This document shows positions 41,701 through 56,700 of a stretch of 64,000 nucleotides of DNA, piece by piece. The DNA comes from Liolophura sinensis (Eukaryota; Mollusca; Polyplacophora; Chitonida; Chitonidae). Position 1 is the stretch's first letter. Each line of letters opens with the position of its first letter. Location of the stretch: the NCBI RefSeq assembly GCF_032854445.1, contig NC_088302.1:39748191-39812190 (forward strand), given 5' to 3'. A program made the position numbers and the translations under genes. Under the pieces are notes generated by a model. It ran no database searches, was not told the origin of the DNA, and saw nothing but the letters and a program-made list of their open reading frames with translations.

Positions 41701-44700
41701 TATTGCTTGAAATTGGCTATATAGAAAATATACAAAAATCAAGACAAAATAAATATTTTCAGAAAAATGTTATTTTTCTTTGTCATGCATGAATATTTAT
41801 ACTGTGAGTACATGTATGTATGATCATTAAGAGCGTTTTCTCTTGTGGTTTAATTTTTCATGTCACATGCACATTATTGCATTATATCTCTTGTGGTTCA
41901 ATATATACATGTAACAGGCACATTACTGCATGAGCATTTTCTCTTGTGGTTTGATATATACATGTAACACGCACATTAGTGCATGAGCATTTTCTCTTGC
42001 GGTTTGATATACGCACGTAACATGCACATTACTGCATGAGCGTTTTCTCTTGTGGTTTGATATATACATGTAACACGCACATTACTGCATGAGCATTTTC
42101 TCTTGCGGTTTGATATACACACGTAACATGCACATTACTGCATGAGCGTTTTCTCTCGTTTGATATATACATGTAACGTGCACATTACTGCATGAGCATT
42201 TTCTCTTGTGGTTTGATATATACATGTAACACGCACATTACTGCATGAGCATTTTCTCTTGCGGTTTGATATACACACGTAACATGCACATTACTGCACG
42301 AGCGTTTTCTCTCGTTTGATATATGCATGTAACCTGCACATTACTGCATGAGCGTTTTCTCTCGCTGTTTGATATATACATGTAACATGCACATCACTGC
42401 GTGAGCGTTTTCCCTTGTTGTTTGATATATACATGTAACGTGCACATTACAGCACGAGCATTTTCTCTCGTTGTTGGATATATACATGTAATGTGCACAT
42501 GAGCGAGGAGCAACATGGATAAAATATTTTATAACACTGCATGTACTCATTGAAGTTTCTCTTCCACTCACTGGATAAGACCATTTCACATCTGGTTCAG
42601 AAAGTTGTGACGTTACACCAGAGACATTTTCTATATGACAAATGCAATCTGCGTATAGCCTGCTAAACTGTGCTACATCACATGCATCTCTCGACACTAC
42701 TTCAGTTGAACCTCTGCCCCTCCCACCTTGTAGTGTTCCACTCATCATCTGGTTTAGTCAGACTGATATGTACATTCTTTCTGGTGTATAAAACAACAGT
42801 AAAATTAGCCTAGTTGTTTGTTCCAAGATAACAATGAATACAACAACTATTGCATGTTTGCAGACTGAAATTCTGAGATTCTCGGCTTGAGATGGCAGAT
42901 GTAAAACCAGCTCAGCGCTCAATGTAGATACAACATACAACAACTGTATAATGCTTCTGAGCCTCCATGTACATGACAAAAACCACAATAAGCATACATG
43001 TAATTATATGCAGTTTATGTTCTTCTAAATTTATGGGTTTAATAACATATGCTTATCTGAGCCTGGAGGATATTAAAACTAAGGCATGGCACCCTTAAGT
43101 TTTAATATCGTATAGGCATAATTTCCATTATAAAGCTCAGAGCAGAAATGACATTTGGCACTGGGGTCAAAATAAATCACGCTACATGTTTATAACCGTG
43201 TACCATGAGTGTACTTTCTATGTAACTCATGGGGCACTGATGACAGAATATAATCCATGTCCATGAGAAAACCACATGTGTGGTTTTCCTTGAGCATATG
43301 AAGCAGCAAGACTACATGTGGACATTATATAATGGGGCCTACCATAGGAGTACTTTCCTTCAGGTCACTGAAGAGCTCCCGGGCCTCATCCATAAAGTTG
43401 TTTTGCTTCTGTGTGGGTACATTCACGGAGCTGCCATTGGCTGCAAGGGCAGGGGGAGGTGGCGGAGGAGCGGGAGGGGGACTTGAGGGTGGGACCGCCT
43501 CCTCGTCTGCCTCTTCCTCTGACATTCGCCGATACATTGTCACCAAACCACTTAAACCTTAATGCTCAAGTACACATAAGGCTAACACTTGTCACAGATG
43601 AACGGCTTGACATGTGGACTGCTTCCTTACAATTCCAGGTCAGCGAGTGGGTACTATGACAGAGCCGGGCTGGGAGGATACAGGTCTTGAGCAGTCTCCA
43701 CACTATGATGGAACGAATGAATGCCTCACACTTTTACAAAAAGCAGGCACTGAATTTTCAACTTGAAGGCTATGCCGCAGCTTGTATTAAATCTCAGACA
43801 GTAAAACTGTACATAAAAGATATATGTATTGTTCAATCCGTGAATATAAACAATATGCTGGCAGCACTTGGCAGGTTGAGGTAAAAGAATGAGGGTACAG
43901 GAACCCACAGTGAAAACAATACCATGTAGTCATCTGCCAGTCATGTGGGTTTAACACAGTGGACAGCCAGAGGACACCACTAAAATGTGGCTAAGAGAAT
44001 CAGTATCCTGGAGTTCAATGACACAGGTCCTCTGTGATTAGAGGGCTAGATCAAACTTCAGTCTAAATCCTGTGACCCTCGGGTCAGGCAGAGATCCCTG
44101 GGCTATCACAGCTGATCCGTGACACCTGAGCTCAGTGACAACTGCAGAACATACCTGTCCTATGGACTTCCCAAACTGCATGTCCACATTATTGTAACTG
44201 CTTGTAAATCCTAGAAAGTCTGCTTACAAAATACTCAGTTGCATCAAATTTCACTGCAAAAACTTCAGCTGTTTCACCGTCAGAAGTTTTATACACAGAG
44301 ACAACTTTCTAAATTTAGCATTGATATAGTGCAGTACAGACTTTAGATTTCGCCTGGGATTTGGATTTATCTACTGGCATGCTCTCATCAGTGAATCGAG
44401 CAGCAGATTGTATGGAATGTATATGTAACCACAGGTCATAATCCAACACAGCTGAAGTTCAGGGTCTGTATGGCAGTCTGAGAAGTCATGGACTAATCAT
44501 GGACTACAGGCTGGTGCGATATTTAACATTCTCTAAAGGTAACAGTATCCCTGAGGTCTCGTCTATGGTACAGTATCCCTGCTGTCTCGTTCTCAGGTAC
44601 AGTATCCCTGATGTCTTGTGCTCAGGTACAGTATCCCCGATGTCTCGTCTAAGGTACAATATTGCTGATGTCTTGTGCTCAGGTACAGTATCCCTGATGT

Positions 44701-47700
44701 CTTTTTCTCAGTTACAGTATCCCTAATGTAATTTTCTCAGGTACAGTATCCCCGATGTCTTGTCCTCAGGTACAGTATCCCTGATGTCTTGTCCTCAGGT
44801 ACAGTATCCCTGATGTCTTGTCCTCAGGTGTGGCACCCCTGATGTCCTGTCCTTACGTACAGTATCCCTGATGTCATTTTCTCAGGTACAGTATCCCTGA
44901 TGTCATTTTCTCAGGTGCAGTATCCCTGATGTCTGGTCCTCAGGTTTGGTATCCCTGATGTCTTGTTCTCAGGTACAGAATCCCTGATGACTTGTCTTCA
45001 GGTGTGGTATCCCCAATGTCTTGTGCACAGGTACAGTATCCCTGATATCTTGTGTTCAGGTACAATATATCTGATGACTAGCCCCCAGGTATAGTTAATC
45101 CCTGGTGAATCACAGCATTTACACAGTGCTAAGTGTGAGACAGTATCTTCAGGTTGATAAAACAGCACATGTCCCAGGACTCACTGTCTATAGCTGTCTG
45201 CATGGGACAGGACATTGTTCTCCTTTGCAAGGCAACCCTGGGCTAGTTCTGTGAGCTGTCAAACTGCTCAAAGAATCTCACCACAATCTAGGGTACACTA
45301 CCCACTAGCGATAACTATGGGAGAGTCATGTATTAAACCTCTCTTTCAGCAGAATTACACAAGTCAACCAGCGTAGCAAATGTGCCATTGATTGCACCAC
45401 ATATGTGCAGGTAATTGCCAATTATTGTTTGAGCTGCAGTTGGGAGAGGAATTTCACCTGTTAGCCTACAGGCATCTCTGCCCCATATGACAGCCACAAG
45501 TGCTGTACACACTCATTAGCTGCTAGCTCCTGCTATTCCAGCCACCCACAGCGGCTTAGCTCAGGACCTTCTCCCTCGGCGGGGACGGGATAGCTCCCAG
45601 AGGTATTGTATTAGCGCAGTGGTTTGGCAAAAGCATTCCCGATAAATGACGAAGTACCGTTCAGTCACGTTTGGTTAGGCCTGCCTAAAGTGACGGATTC
45701 TGACCCTCATTAAGCCACATGGGGAGCATGGCCCATCCCCCTGGACCACGAGGCCGACCAATCATGTTATCAGCACGTTGGACACCTGACTCCCTTAATA
45801 AACCCGCTATTACACTGGCTGCCACTCGCAACCCACTCTCCAATCATCTGGGGATATCCGGCAGTGAGGATGTTCAGAGACAACTCGCATACACCAATGC
45901 TACTTCACTGTCTCCGGGAGATCTGTCGCTATGGAAACGGAGTACCCTCAGCAGAAATTGATGACAAATTCACATGGATGATAAGAGCAACACAATCAGC
46001 ACAACGGCAGTTTGGTATTTGACTCCCAAATTAATCCCTGGTGAAAAGCTGTACTTTACACTGTCAGGATTCACTGCTTTGAATTTGTCTTCAGAGCTAA
46101 TATTTTTATAAACCTAAAAACTGACCAGTAGAATCACACAGCCGCTGTTTTCTGCAGTAAAACTAGCATAAAACATACAGATATCATCTTGACATGCCAA
46201 AGCTCTTGACTTGGTATCCAAGAAAATCAAGCTTATTTATTCATGGTTATGCAAGAATTAAAACAGCTAGGCTGAAATCGAACTGGTTTTCACAACTCAG
46301 CATGCATACAGACGGGCATGGATGTATCTGTACGAAGGTCATGTGTTAAAAATTATCCGGTTATAATGTGTCAATCTGTCAGCGAGACTCAGAAAAATTG
46401 AGAAGCATTTGAAAAAAAAGAAAAAAGATGCTGTTGAGCAGTTATATACGAAGTCAGGCAAACATTTGGTGAGATTTGAGTATAAAGGATTCTTATCGTA
46501 CGCTTTCCATCTGCCGGCCCGGTACAGACGTATGGCACTGCAAACAAACCCCGTCCACCATGTTTATTTCATATTACTCTGCTGAAAATGTCTCATCAAT
46601 ATACAATCTGTAGGTTAAACAACAGCCCAAACAAATCCCCCAATGATCCCCTCAGAGCCAGTTCTCAGATGACCTCCAGGGGTGGCCAATTCTGCTCGTA
46701 TCGATCCCTGGCCGGAAGACATTTGCATGTGATCTGATTGAAAGGTAACCGCTCATTTAGGCCACATCAGTTTAAACGTTTTGGGAAATATGTACAATAT
46801 GTTGACCTTGCCAAAAACAGACATTTTGCTTCAAATCTGATAACATCATGGGACATAAGCATGCAGACAAGAGAGACGTTTTTCCAGTGGTGGACTGAGA
46901 ACTTCATAATCTGAGGTTAGAAATGACAGTAAAATAATCCTCTTTCACAAATTCTATGCATGGTGGCAACCAAGTTTACATCTGTTTGTTCTCAAACTGA
47001 GGGAAAGTGCCATTGATTTTTATGTGTGCATGTACACACAAACCGGCAGATAAACGTGTAAGAATATACATCATGCCTGCATGACACACAACAAACTGCA
47101 ATTCTTCAACTTTTTCGCATGATTGCAAGCCGTTGAAATCAAATTAAAAGTGTGCATAAATTGCAGTGAAGGTTGCTCTTTCATATGGGGTGTTCATAAA
47201 TTGTAGTGAAGGTTGCTCTTTCATATGGGAAAGGATTGATAACTTAGGATAGTACCTTCACACTGTGAATGACAAACTGAACAAGAATTGGCATGTACAT
47301 GTGTAAGGCCGTCATTAACAATATGTTTGCTGGGCTAAACTCGCTGAACAAGGTCCTATATGGACCCAGATGTCCTTTTCTTCTCCTCATATATCTGAAG
47401 AATGGCTAATGCACAATGGCAAAAGTTCTGGTGAGATTTTTTCGGTCCCAAACGCTCCCTCAACCCAACCCCCACAAAAAGGTCCTGTTTGTGAACCTAA
47501 ATTCACCTATGAGTTGCACATTTTGCTTCATCCTGATACTTCTATTGGTCTTGTTTTGAGGTTTGTTTGAAAGGTTGAACATTGTATGTTTTAAATCCCT
47601 ATCTTTTTCATTAGCCAGATATCCTTTTCCTTCTGCTTGGGTTGGGTAACGTTCAACAAAGGATATCTTAAGGATGGCCTAATGTATAACCGCAAAAGCT

Positions 47701-50700
47701 GTAGACGGTTTTATAATGTCACGCATGACATACAGCATATTGATGTACGCATACAAACATGTATATAGTCTGATAGACTGCAATATTGCATAGGTCAAAG
47801 GGGCCCTCAAATTCAGCTGTGAGTCTATAGTACTGCACTAGAAAGCACTGGTTCTAGCTAACAATTACATGTACATCTGGCCAATGAGGTAGCATGCAAG
47901 AGCCCATGTTTGTGTAAGATTGGCTGTAGCTAATGTCACAAAGTTGTCAACCAGGCTTATGGACTTTCTCTAGGATTGGTTATTACGCCATATGCTTTAA
48001 AAGCCTTGTTTCTTCCATCCATAAACCCGAATGCTGTATGTGGTTTAAAACATGTGGCAGAAGATACCCTGCCCACTAAACCTGTCCCCTGTAAAACACC
48101 TGTGGCATATACACTCACAACGACACTGTTAGTAAATCAATTTCTCCTCTTGAGACATGGGATTTCTATACCGGTACATTTTTTTTATTTAACTGGTGTC
48201 TCTAAAACAATATTCACATATTGGTGACTGTAATATACAACAGGATTCAGGAATAAGGGCCACTGAAACCTTTAATACTGCATGTTTAAATTATACCTAT
48301 GTCCTTCCCCTCCAGATCCATGTACCTCACAGACAAACCTCCTGACCACACAATTCAACTCCTGGCAGTGAGAACACTTCCTGATTCAGTCAACTGAGCA
48401 AGCCAACTGAGCATGCAATCTATTCGTTTAGACCCTCAATGTTATTATGAAAAAATATGATGCAGTATGAGAGGATACGGTGCAGTATGAGAAATTATGC
48501 TGGTTTACTAAATTAAACATGTGCATTTAAATGCAGGCACTAACTGCATATAAATATGTTGTCGCTAACTGCGTATCAATATTTTGTCAAAAAATTTGAC
48601 GAAAGCTGTGCCGTGTGTATCAGAGTCATCAGTTGTTGCAGTGGCCTAAAATCTCTACCATATACATGCAGAAGTATTATAAAGATGTGAGGAAATACTA
48701 AATATGAATTGTATGTCTACATGTACTATAGTTAATACTGTGGCAGCAGCATGGCCTTTTTTAAACCATACATGCATTGGTAGTCGCATGGAAGGGCCAT
48801 TATCTCAGAGTAAATCTCATCACCCTGATATGGCTGCAACATTGCCAAAGTGGCGTTAAGCCATAATCATTCATTCATTCAGAATAAATCAACAGTATAT
48901 TCAAATCTTTTTTTTTTTTTTTGGTGGGGGGGGGGGGGGGATCGTGTGGGGTGGTAGGGTGGTGGAAGCCTTTCTAAACCAACATGAGTGCAGTATATCT
49001 GAAATATTTATCAGTATCTGTATACCACTGAGGTCGTGTAGTTCCAGTGGCATTAAAATGTGGCAAACAATTACTCAGGGTCTAGATAACACAAAATTGT
49101 CTAAAATAATATGTTAATTGTCAACCTTTAAGTCACAAGGGCTTTTGGTAGCATATATAGGAAGGCAGTATCTTGTGACCAAAAATTAACACTCAAGTTC
49201 TGTTATATGTGATACATTAACACTGACAAATTCCACCGTAACAGTTTTTTGAAAAAAAAAAAATATACATATATTTAGGTACTATGTGCATCACAAAAAT
49301 ATTAACAACATATACTTGGTCATATATAGACATCAAGGCACTAGTCAAATGTAGACATCAAGGCACTGGTCAAATGTAGACATCAATACACCAGTCAAAT
49401 GTAGACATCAATACACCAGTCAAATAGGCACATGATTTACCCCCCCCCCCCCCAATAAATTTGATCACAAATTCCTTCTTTACATAATATGTGAGCTTTT
49501 ATATGTAACACAAACGCACCTATTTAACAAAGTCATCAAGAGGACAAAACAAAAATTGAAAGTTCTGAAAAACATACTCATTTGGTTTTATACTTGACAA
49601 GCCCTAAACTTAATGCTTTAACCTTAAAACTGATGTACATGTAATCTCATGTAATGTTGCAGGCTGGATACATGTACGTGTAGGTGGTCTTTCCACTACA
49701 TGACATATGCAGCAAAAAGGGAATTGTATTTGGCAACTCTTAATCATAGCAACTTTTAATAAATAATGGGCACATTTTGATGGTGAGCAACTTTAGATAA
49801 TGAGTAACTCTTGATAGCATGTAATAAGTACAAGCAATGATACTAGGTAATGGAGTATTTTACAATACGTATATAAACATGCATGTAGAGTCTCTCTACA
49901 TGCAGATATAACAAATATGTAGCTCAGGATTGACCTGGAATTTTAAACATTATGGTCTCTTATTAACTTTGATTTCATGAACATACAAGTCTGAAAACAG
50001 ACCTTCCAGAACTGAATCTGAAAGTTTTGGAGGGTGGGACAATTTCATATCAGACAAAAAACATGTACATAGAGTACATAAGAGTAAAGAGAATACCATG
50101 TTATTAGACCATTCACTTGAATACACATACATTTAATCTACATTTAATGGTACATTTACCATTGAACTGAACTGAAGCCTGTCTGCTGACTGACTGTAAG
50201 ACATCATTGGAGGTGAGATGAAGATGATCTACATCGTAAGGGTCTCTAGACAAGCGCCTTTGGATCTTTTTTAACACTCCCTCTTCAGGTATGGTTTCCA
50301 TCGTGAGGGTTTACAGAACTTTAAACGAGCGATAAATGCAGTGAAACAGAACTTTCAAGTCAGAGATGCAATCCATGCAAGTCAGGTGTACAAGATGTAG
50401 CTGGACACATCAGGTTGGTGATCAAAATCAATCGTTATCAACAGGTACAAAGATGAGAATGAGCCATCAGGGAGGCCATAGCACACCTACAGGTGTACAG
50501 GTAGGTCTTCAAACTTCCACGTCTTCAGACGAGTTTTCAATAACTAGCACACACACATCCTATCTTCATCTAACAACTACACTATCCACACATTTCTTTC
50601 TACTACATCAAGTCTTCTTGGTTGAATGACTTTAGTTTAAATGTTATTTCATTAAAGTTAATTACAGGTGTGATGTCACCTGTGTGAGCCCCGTGGCTGT

Positions 50701-53700
50701 CATAGATCACGGAGTGAGGAGCTAGTACGACTTGGTACAGGTAAAAACATGTGCCCGCATAAATATTATCAAGAAGTAACCTGATATGATAACAGACTTA
50801 TCTGTGATCAGTGTATCAATCAGAGTAGATATATAGAAGGTGCTGAGGTATTATCAACTGTTGTTTAAAATTTGATCTACCAAAAATAAATGAACTATGA
50901 ACTAAGCAAATGGTGAGCCTCCACTCCCTACTATGACGTATTAAGCTAATAATGCAGTAACATGTAAGGCTTTTATTTCAAACAGTCATCCATATGATTA
51001 GACACATGACTTTGAGCACACTGTAACTGGGGCGTCAGAGGTACGTATCACCAAGATTATGGAGATTAATATTCTGGTATGTACAAATGTTCTTAGGACA
51101 ACTTATACATGTAGCCCTATAGTGTCTACTGTAAATCTAGATCATCTGTAACTAATGTGCCTACACCTTTTGGATCAGATTAAAGTATCATGAGGTTTAT
51201 TTGTGCTGTTTTATTGGCTTTCATAATAAGACATTCACATGTTTGGATGTAGGAATTTTTAAGTCCTTCTAACTCTCAAATTTGTACAAAACTCTATTTC
51301 AGCATGCTTGTTGTATAGAACAGATATCTAAGGTGGTAGGAACAAAGAGACTGCATTACAAGGAATAACCTACAAGGAATAAATGTCATTACATATGGAG
51401 TTAATTTAACATACAGTTGCACTGTTCATTTCAAATTTTGGTGACGTAATGCCTACAATGCTGGTTGTCATGATGCCATGAACTTGATGCTTGCACCTAT
51501 AGGGCTTAATGCAAGCTGAGCCCAAACAATAACTTCATGTATTATTACACACTCAGAAGATCACTGTTATAGGTTACAACACTATACACATTTATGGTTT
51601 GCAAGAAGCCGGCTGTAAGCATGCTAGTAGTGGGCTTGTGGCTTGCTACTCAGAATATTTTGTCTGAAAGTTTGCAATTATATTATAATTACTGTCTGTA
51701 CAGCAATTGGTGTACATATACATGTATTAGATTGAGCGCTGCCCTTTGAAATTACACTACTGGTTACAGTTCACAACATCAAATTAGATAGTAAGCGGGC
51801 TACTAACCTACATATGGTTGCTGTTTCTCCTCCATGCCAAATTCCAGCAAGAGTCCACAAGTACAGTTCTTATCAGGGTGAACATCTAGACTTCATAATT
51901 GCTTGAACTTTAACAGGAGTCAATTCCAGAGATTACACGTATAATTATACAATGTACATCTACAATAAAATTACTGAAACCACATATTCATGGTTATAAA
52001 GTTGACCCACCAATGTGACAGAGCTGGACATGTATTGTAACTAAGGCAACATACAGTCCATCTGGTGCTCCTAAACGTGTTACTTTGAGGCAAAATGCGA
52101 CTCCGACGTACACAGAATAGCATGCTTCCAGCACCACAGCCTGAAGCAATTTCAGGGATCACAATACAACATTCAAGACAATTAGCTGTCTATTTAAAGG
52201 CTGTATCCCAACACGCAGAGCCTAAATCTGTACATTCAGACTTAAATTCAGACGGGTTTATTTGATTTGTGGCACGTGTAGTAATGAAGGCCATACATAA
52301 TGTCACTTTGACTTCTGTCTTTTTGCATGATTACGTTACTATTTTCATACATTATATACTTTCTTAGTTCATGGTTTGTGTTATATGTCGTGTTGGGAAT
52401 TGGCCACGTGATTATTGACCTGAAACATCCTTATTGGTTGACGGCTGGTATACAAATGTTGGTCACCACACTTAGATTCTAGGACAATTATCCCTAGAAA
52501 AATAGTTCTGTGGCAAGATATATTAAACCTCTGAAAAGCAAATTGTGGTATACAACGCTGCAGTTAACCAAAATGCACCGTTTTAAATACCCATATTACT
52601 GGATGGCCAAGATGTACAAAGTAACAGATATCAGTGTTAAAGTTTTGGAGAAATTTTGCATTAAACTTCGTGTGAACATCCCATGTACTAAGTTAACACT
52701 GCTTTGCTGGCTAACACAGATGACTGGCAATATTCCTGGAGTCAAGACTACATACAGTGTATCTCAAAGTATGTTTAATGCAAAAGTTTTGAAAAATCTC
52801 AACCTCTATCACATTCTAATGGTAAAATCATTTTTGATCAAAATTTAAAACTTGAGAAAAAGAAAGTTGGAGTCTATGAGCCCTTGGCTACATGTAATTA
52901 CAATGGAACTCGAAAAAAAACCCCCACATGCGTGTCCATATCCCTTAACCTGAAGCACAAACAAATGGTGTCATCAACATTCCTGCATCATCTCATTTGT
53001 CTTGTGATCATCTTGTGTATATTTTTATCCCAAGCAAGTGCTACTTTGCCAACGTATTGAATAATTCACCAATACATCTTTCAGAATAGAAGGAGGACGT
53101 GTATGGTAATTCAGCATGGCAAAAGAAGTAGAAACAGGACTGGATTTGTCTTAACATGCTCTAATCAGGCTGTGCGAACTACACAGGCTGACATGTTCTT
53201 CCTGTAGTTCTTATGGCACATAACTTTGTACATGAATCTTCCTTCAGTAAATCGTCTCCATGAAGAAGCACTAGATAAAAGAGCGGTGGAAATCCTTACT
53301 GCAACAAGGAGAAACAAAACATGCACTCTAAGGACTAATTCGTCATCATATGACTGAAAAAATGTTGTGCACGACATTGAACCCTTAGGACTCACTGACT
53401 CACTGTATTGTGTTGAAATACATGTATACCATCTGCATGTAATACAGACAAAGGGAAACCCAAAATGTTTTGGTCCCTTTTCCATTTCTTGAAAAACAAA
53501 AATAAAAAAAACAAAAAAAACCAATAACCAAGACTATAGACAAAATGATTCCAAAACTACGAGATCTTTAAAATTTAGATGCTGTTTAGTTAGGAGAGAT
53601 AAATTCATATTCAATAAGTAAGACAATGACAGCCTTATACCAAAAGGTGACTGCAATCCATTTGACTGCATCTGACTATGACCATTTGATATGTTCTTGG

Positions 53701-56700
53701 TAAGTCATTTTCATGGACACATCAAGACCCTCTACAAGAACATGACAGACATTTCGAAGTAAGCGATGAACAGCTCTGTTGTACAATCATCATGTTCTGA
53801 TTTCACGGTCTTAAAATTTAACCAGAAATATCACATGGGAACCTATAATATGTACATACAAGTACTATAAATTTGGCATTGTATGTACATGTATAATTTG
53901 TCTAATTTGATGGATAACGTCTTTTCCAGCATTTGCCATCAGACTCCAAACTCATCAAAATTAAAAGTCATCACACTCTCACACTTATGCATGACAATGA
54001 ATTTGAAAATTTAAATTAAAACACCTCACTAAGCAACACAGTTTTCACAGGCCACTTTACATGTGCTTGGTTTTGTTGAGAATCAGATATGTGCTCAGAC
54101 TGGCTTCTTCTACTACTACTTCATTACACGTACTTTATTATTTAATTAGTAGTAATCAGACACATACAGCAGGACCACAATTTAGCACAGCTGTACTTAT
54201 CATTTTATCACATTTCCCTATTTTATTACACATATTTTTGTTCTTGTCACCAGCATAATTCCTTACCTGTCCATGTTCTCCCAGACTGCAGAACATGTTC
54301 CAGCAAGGACACGGCAGTTCCAGTTTTACCCCCTTTCCCATGATTTAATTCCAGACTTAGGTATTACCAAGGGGAAAACAAAATTCTCATGTACATGAAG
54401 CTGTACATAATATAACAATCAGTACACATGCAGACGTATAGACGTAGGTGAACATCTCTGCGTGACAACCAATGGAAAGTGGAAGTAAAAAAATGCTGGA
54501 TAGTTAAATATCTTTTACAAATAAAGCAATTAACGCAGCAAAATCTTTTCATACAGGAGTGTTAGCTTTTTCAATGGAATTCCAGACAATAGTGTCACTT
54601 AAAAATGATGATGAATATATTTTTAATAGTTTTGCATTGTTCCTTCCATGTGCCATCTGTTAAGAGGAAATGAGCATCAGTTTAAAGAATAATGGATACG
54701 CATAAAAACTCAGTCATGTTGACTGGATAGATTAGGTATATCTTCTCGGTATACACTTATTCACTTATTGTGTTAAATACAGAACCTTGCATATTCTGTT
54801 AGATACACAGCTTTGTATTTTCTGTTAGCACAACCTTATATATTCTATTTGTTAAAGAACCTTGTATATGTTCTGTAAGATACAGAACCTTGTGTTTTCT
54901 GTTAGATACACTGCCTTGCCTATTGTGTTTGTTAAAGCACCTTGTGTATATTGTTAGGTACAGAACCATGTATTTTCTGTTCGCTACATAACCTTACATA
55001 TTCTGTTTTTAAGGAAACTTGTATATACTGTTAGATATAGAACCTTGTAATGTGAGAACAACAATACAATTCATGGCTTAACTCAGTAGCTAAAAACACC
55101 ATTATGCAACTACATCATGAATCAAAGAATAAATGAATACTTGGGGTTTTATGTGGTACAATTTTTCAGTCATATGATGACGAGGAGTCAGTAGGTGTGT
55201 GTACATAAACTGTCTTCTTGTGGTAGGGCGAGTCTATGCCGCCAAAGTGCTGCCCCCACTAAAGTATCATGCCAAAGACACCAGATACAACACCATACCC
55301 AGTGTGTCTGACACCAGACCAACCAGTCTTGTTTCCTTGCTCTAGGCCCCAAGATCACGTATTAGGAAGGTGAATAAAAATGTATCACAAAAAAAAATGA
55401 TGCATGTACAAATAAGTTACAAATTTAGCCCTTAAACAACTAGTATCTGGAGACAAACTATTCCATTATTTTTTCACACATTCAGTAATTTTATCAAATT
55501 ATTAGTTCTTCTTGAAGTGTTCAAACCTCTTAATCTCTGGCATTTTCTTTCTTTTTTTTTTGACCATACCAGTGACAACCATAAAGTAAATAATAAAATA
55601 TATTAAAAAAATTAAAAACAACACATTTAATTATATGCCTGCCTACACATTTTAATAATGAACCACTGGGCTGAAATTTTTTCCATTTTTTGTAAAAACA
55701 ATTATCAACACTGGACACTTAATTAGCTCATGTGGATGTTGGTTATTTAAAATTTCTATTTCTAATTGTTGGATGTGTCATATAATCTTCTCAATCTCAG
55801 TCATATCTACTCCAACTATACCTTTCATTTGGATTAAAATATGTAAGTGAACAGTCTAAAAATATCTAAATTCACAACATTTATGCAGGCAAAATAATGG
55901 GAATTTATAATCCTGACCAAACTCCCACATGAACAAACCAATGAGTAAGACATATGTAAGTTTATATATCCCAGTTTTAGTCTATAGGTTAAATCACTGG
56001 GCCAAAATCTCGATTTCTGAACCAGAGTAATGCCATTTAAACTCTTGAAGTGAGATAACTGATGGAACCTTAATAAACTGGTTCACACAACACAAAAAAA
56101 GCATGCCTTGGGCTACAATTTGGTGTAAATTTTGCAAACTTCTGACTCTCATAGTTTTCAATTTAATTCTTATATGACATGAGCCTTCCATAAAGAATGT
56201 AGCAATGACAAAATTAAGGCAGGTATACTACCATTACAGTTCCCACTAGAGTTATGTCCCCTGAATACGCAAACACCTCTATGCAGGTGTTTAATAATAC
56301 CTCGGACTATTATACTAGTACTACTGTATATAATAGTATATCACGCTAGTGCATTGTAAGAACATTAATACAAAACACCTAATATCGAACACACTATGTT
56401 AAAATGCCACTTGTTGGGAAATCAATTTTTTTAATTAGTCTTCCAATCTGAAAATTTCACGCAGAAGCCTATTGTTATTGCTCAAATCATTATTATTTTG
56501 TTCTGGAAGAATTATATAGGTAATAACTGCTGCGAGAGGAGCGTTGGTAAACCCATGAGCACCTGCAGGTAGATGGCAGAACTTCCCATGTGTGATAGGA
56601 GATCTGGGTTTGAGCTCACAGTGACCCCATTTTACCATACGTATTTATATACGTGGATACGTTGTTTTTTTTTTGTTTGTTTTTTTGTACTTTTGAATAA

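Larger units (their letters stand above)
37379..43342 (-). other. 5' intron, SINE-dense part
   Basis: It contains the 93-bp array, five SINE family 1 copies between 37.8 and 40.2 kb and the 53-bp minisatellite. No exon was recognised, though a small one joining candidate exon 1c to exon 2 could be hidden here. Confidence 0.7.
45100..50159 (-). other. 5' intron between candidate exons 1b and 1c
   Basis: A MITE copy at 47.1 kb, an old repeat fragment at 48.8 kb, the G-rich stretch and the 25-bp repeat. A more GC-rich part at 45.5-45.9 kb has an open plus-strand frame but no recognisable product. Confidence 0.7.

Noticed and set aside
42341-42748. 135-residue minus-strand open frame
   Set aside because: About half of it is translation of the 53-bp minisatellite, and the rest matches nothing I know.
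43332-43562. Glycine/alanine-rich plus-strand open frame
   Set aside because: It mirrors the proline-rich minus-strand candidate exon 1c, which has better phase and splice support.
52510-52848. 112-residue plus-strand open frame beginning [13 protein letters not shown]
   Set aside because: Basic and AT-driven composition with no domain or repeat homology, inside a CLC intron; likely chance or an old repeat fragment.
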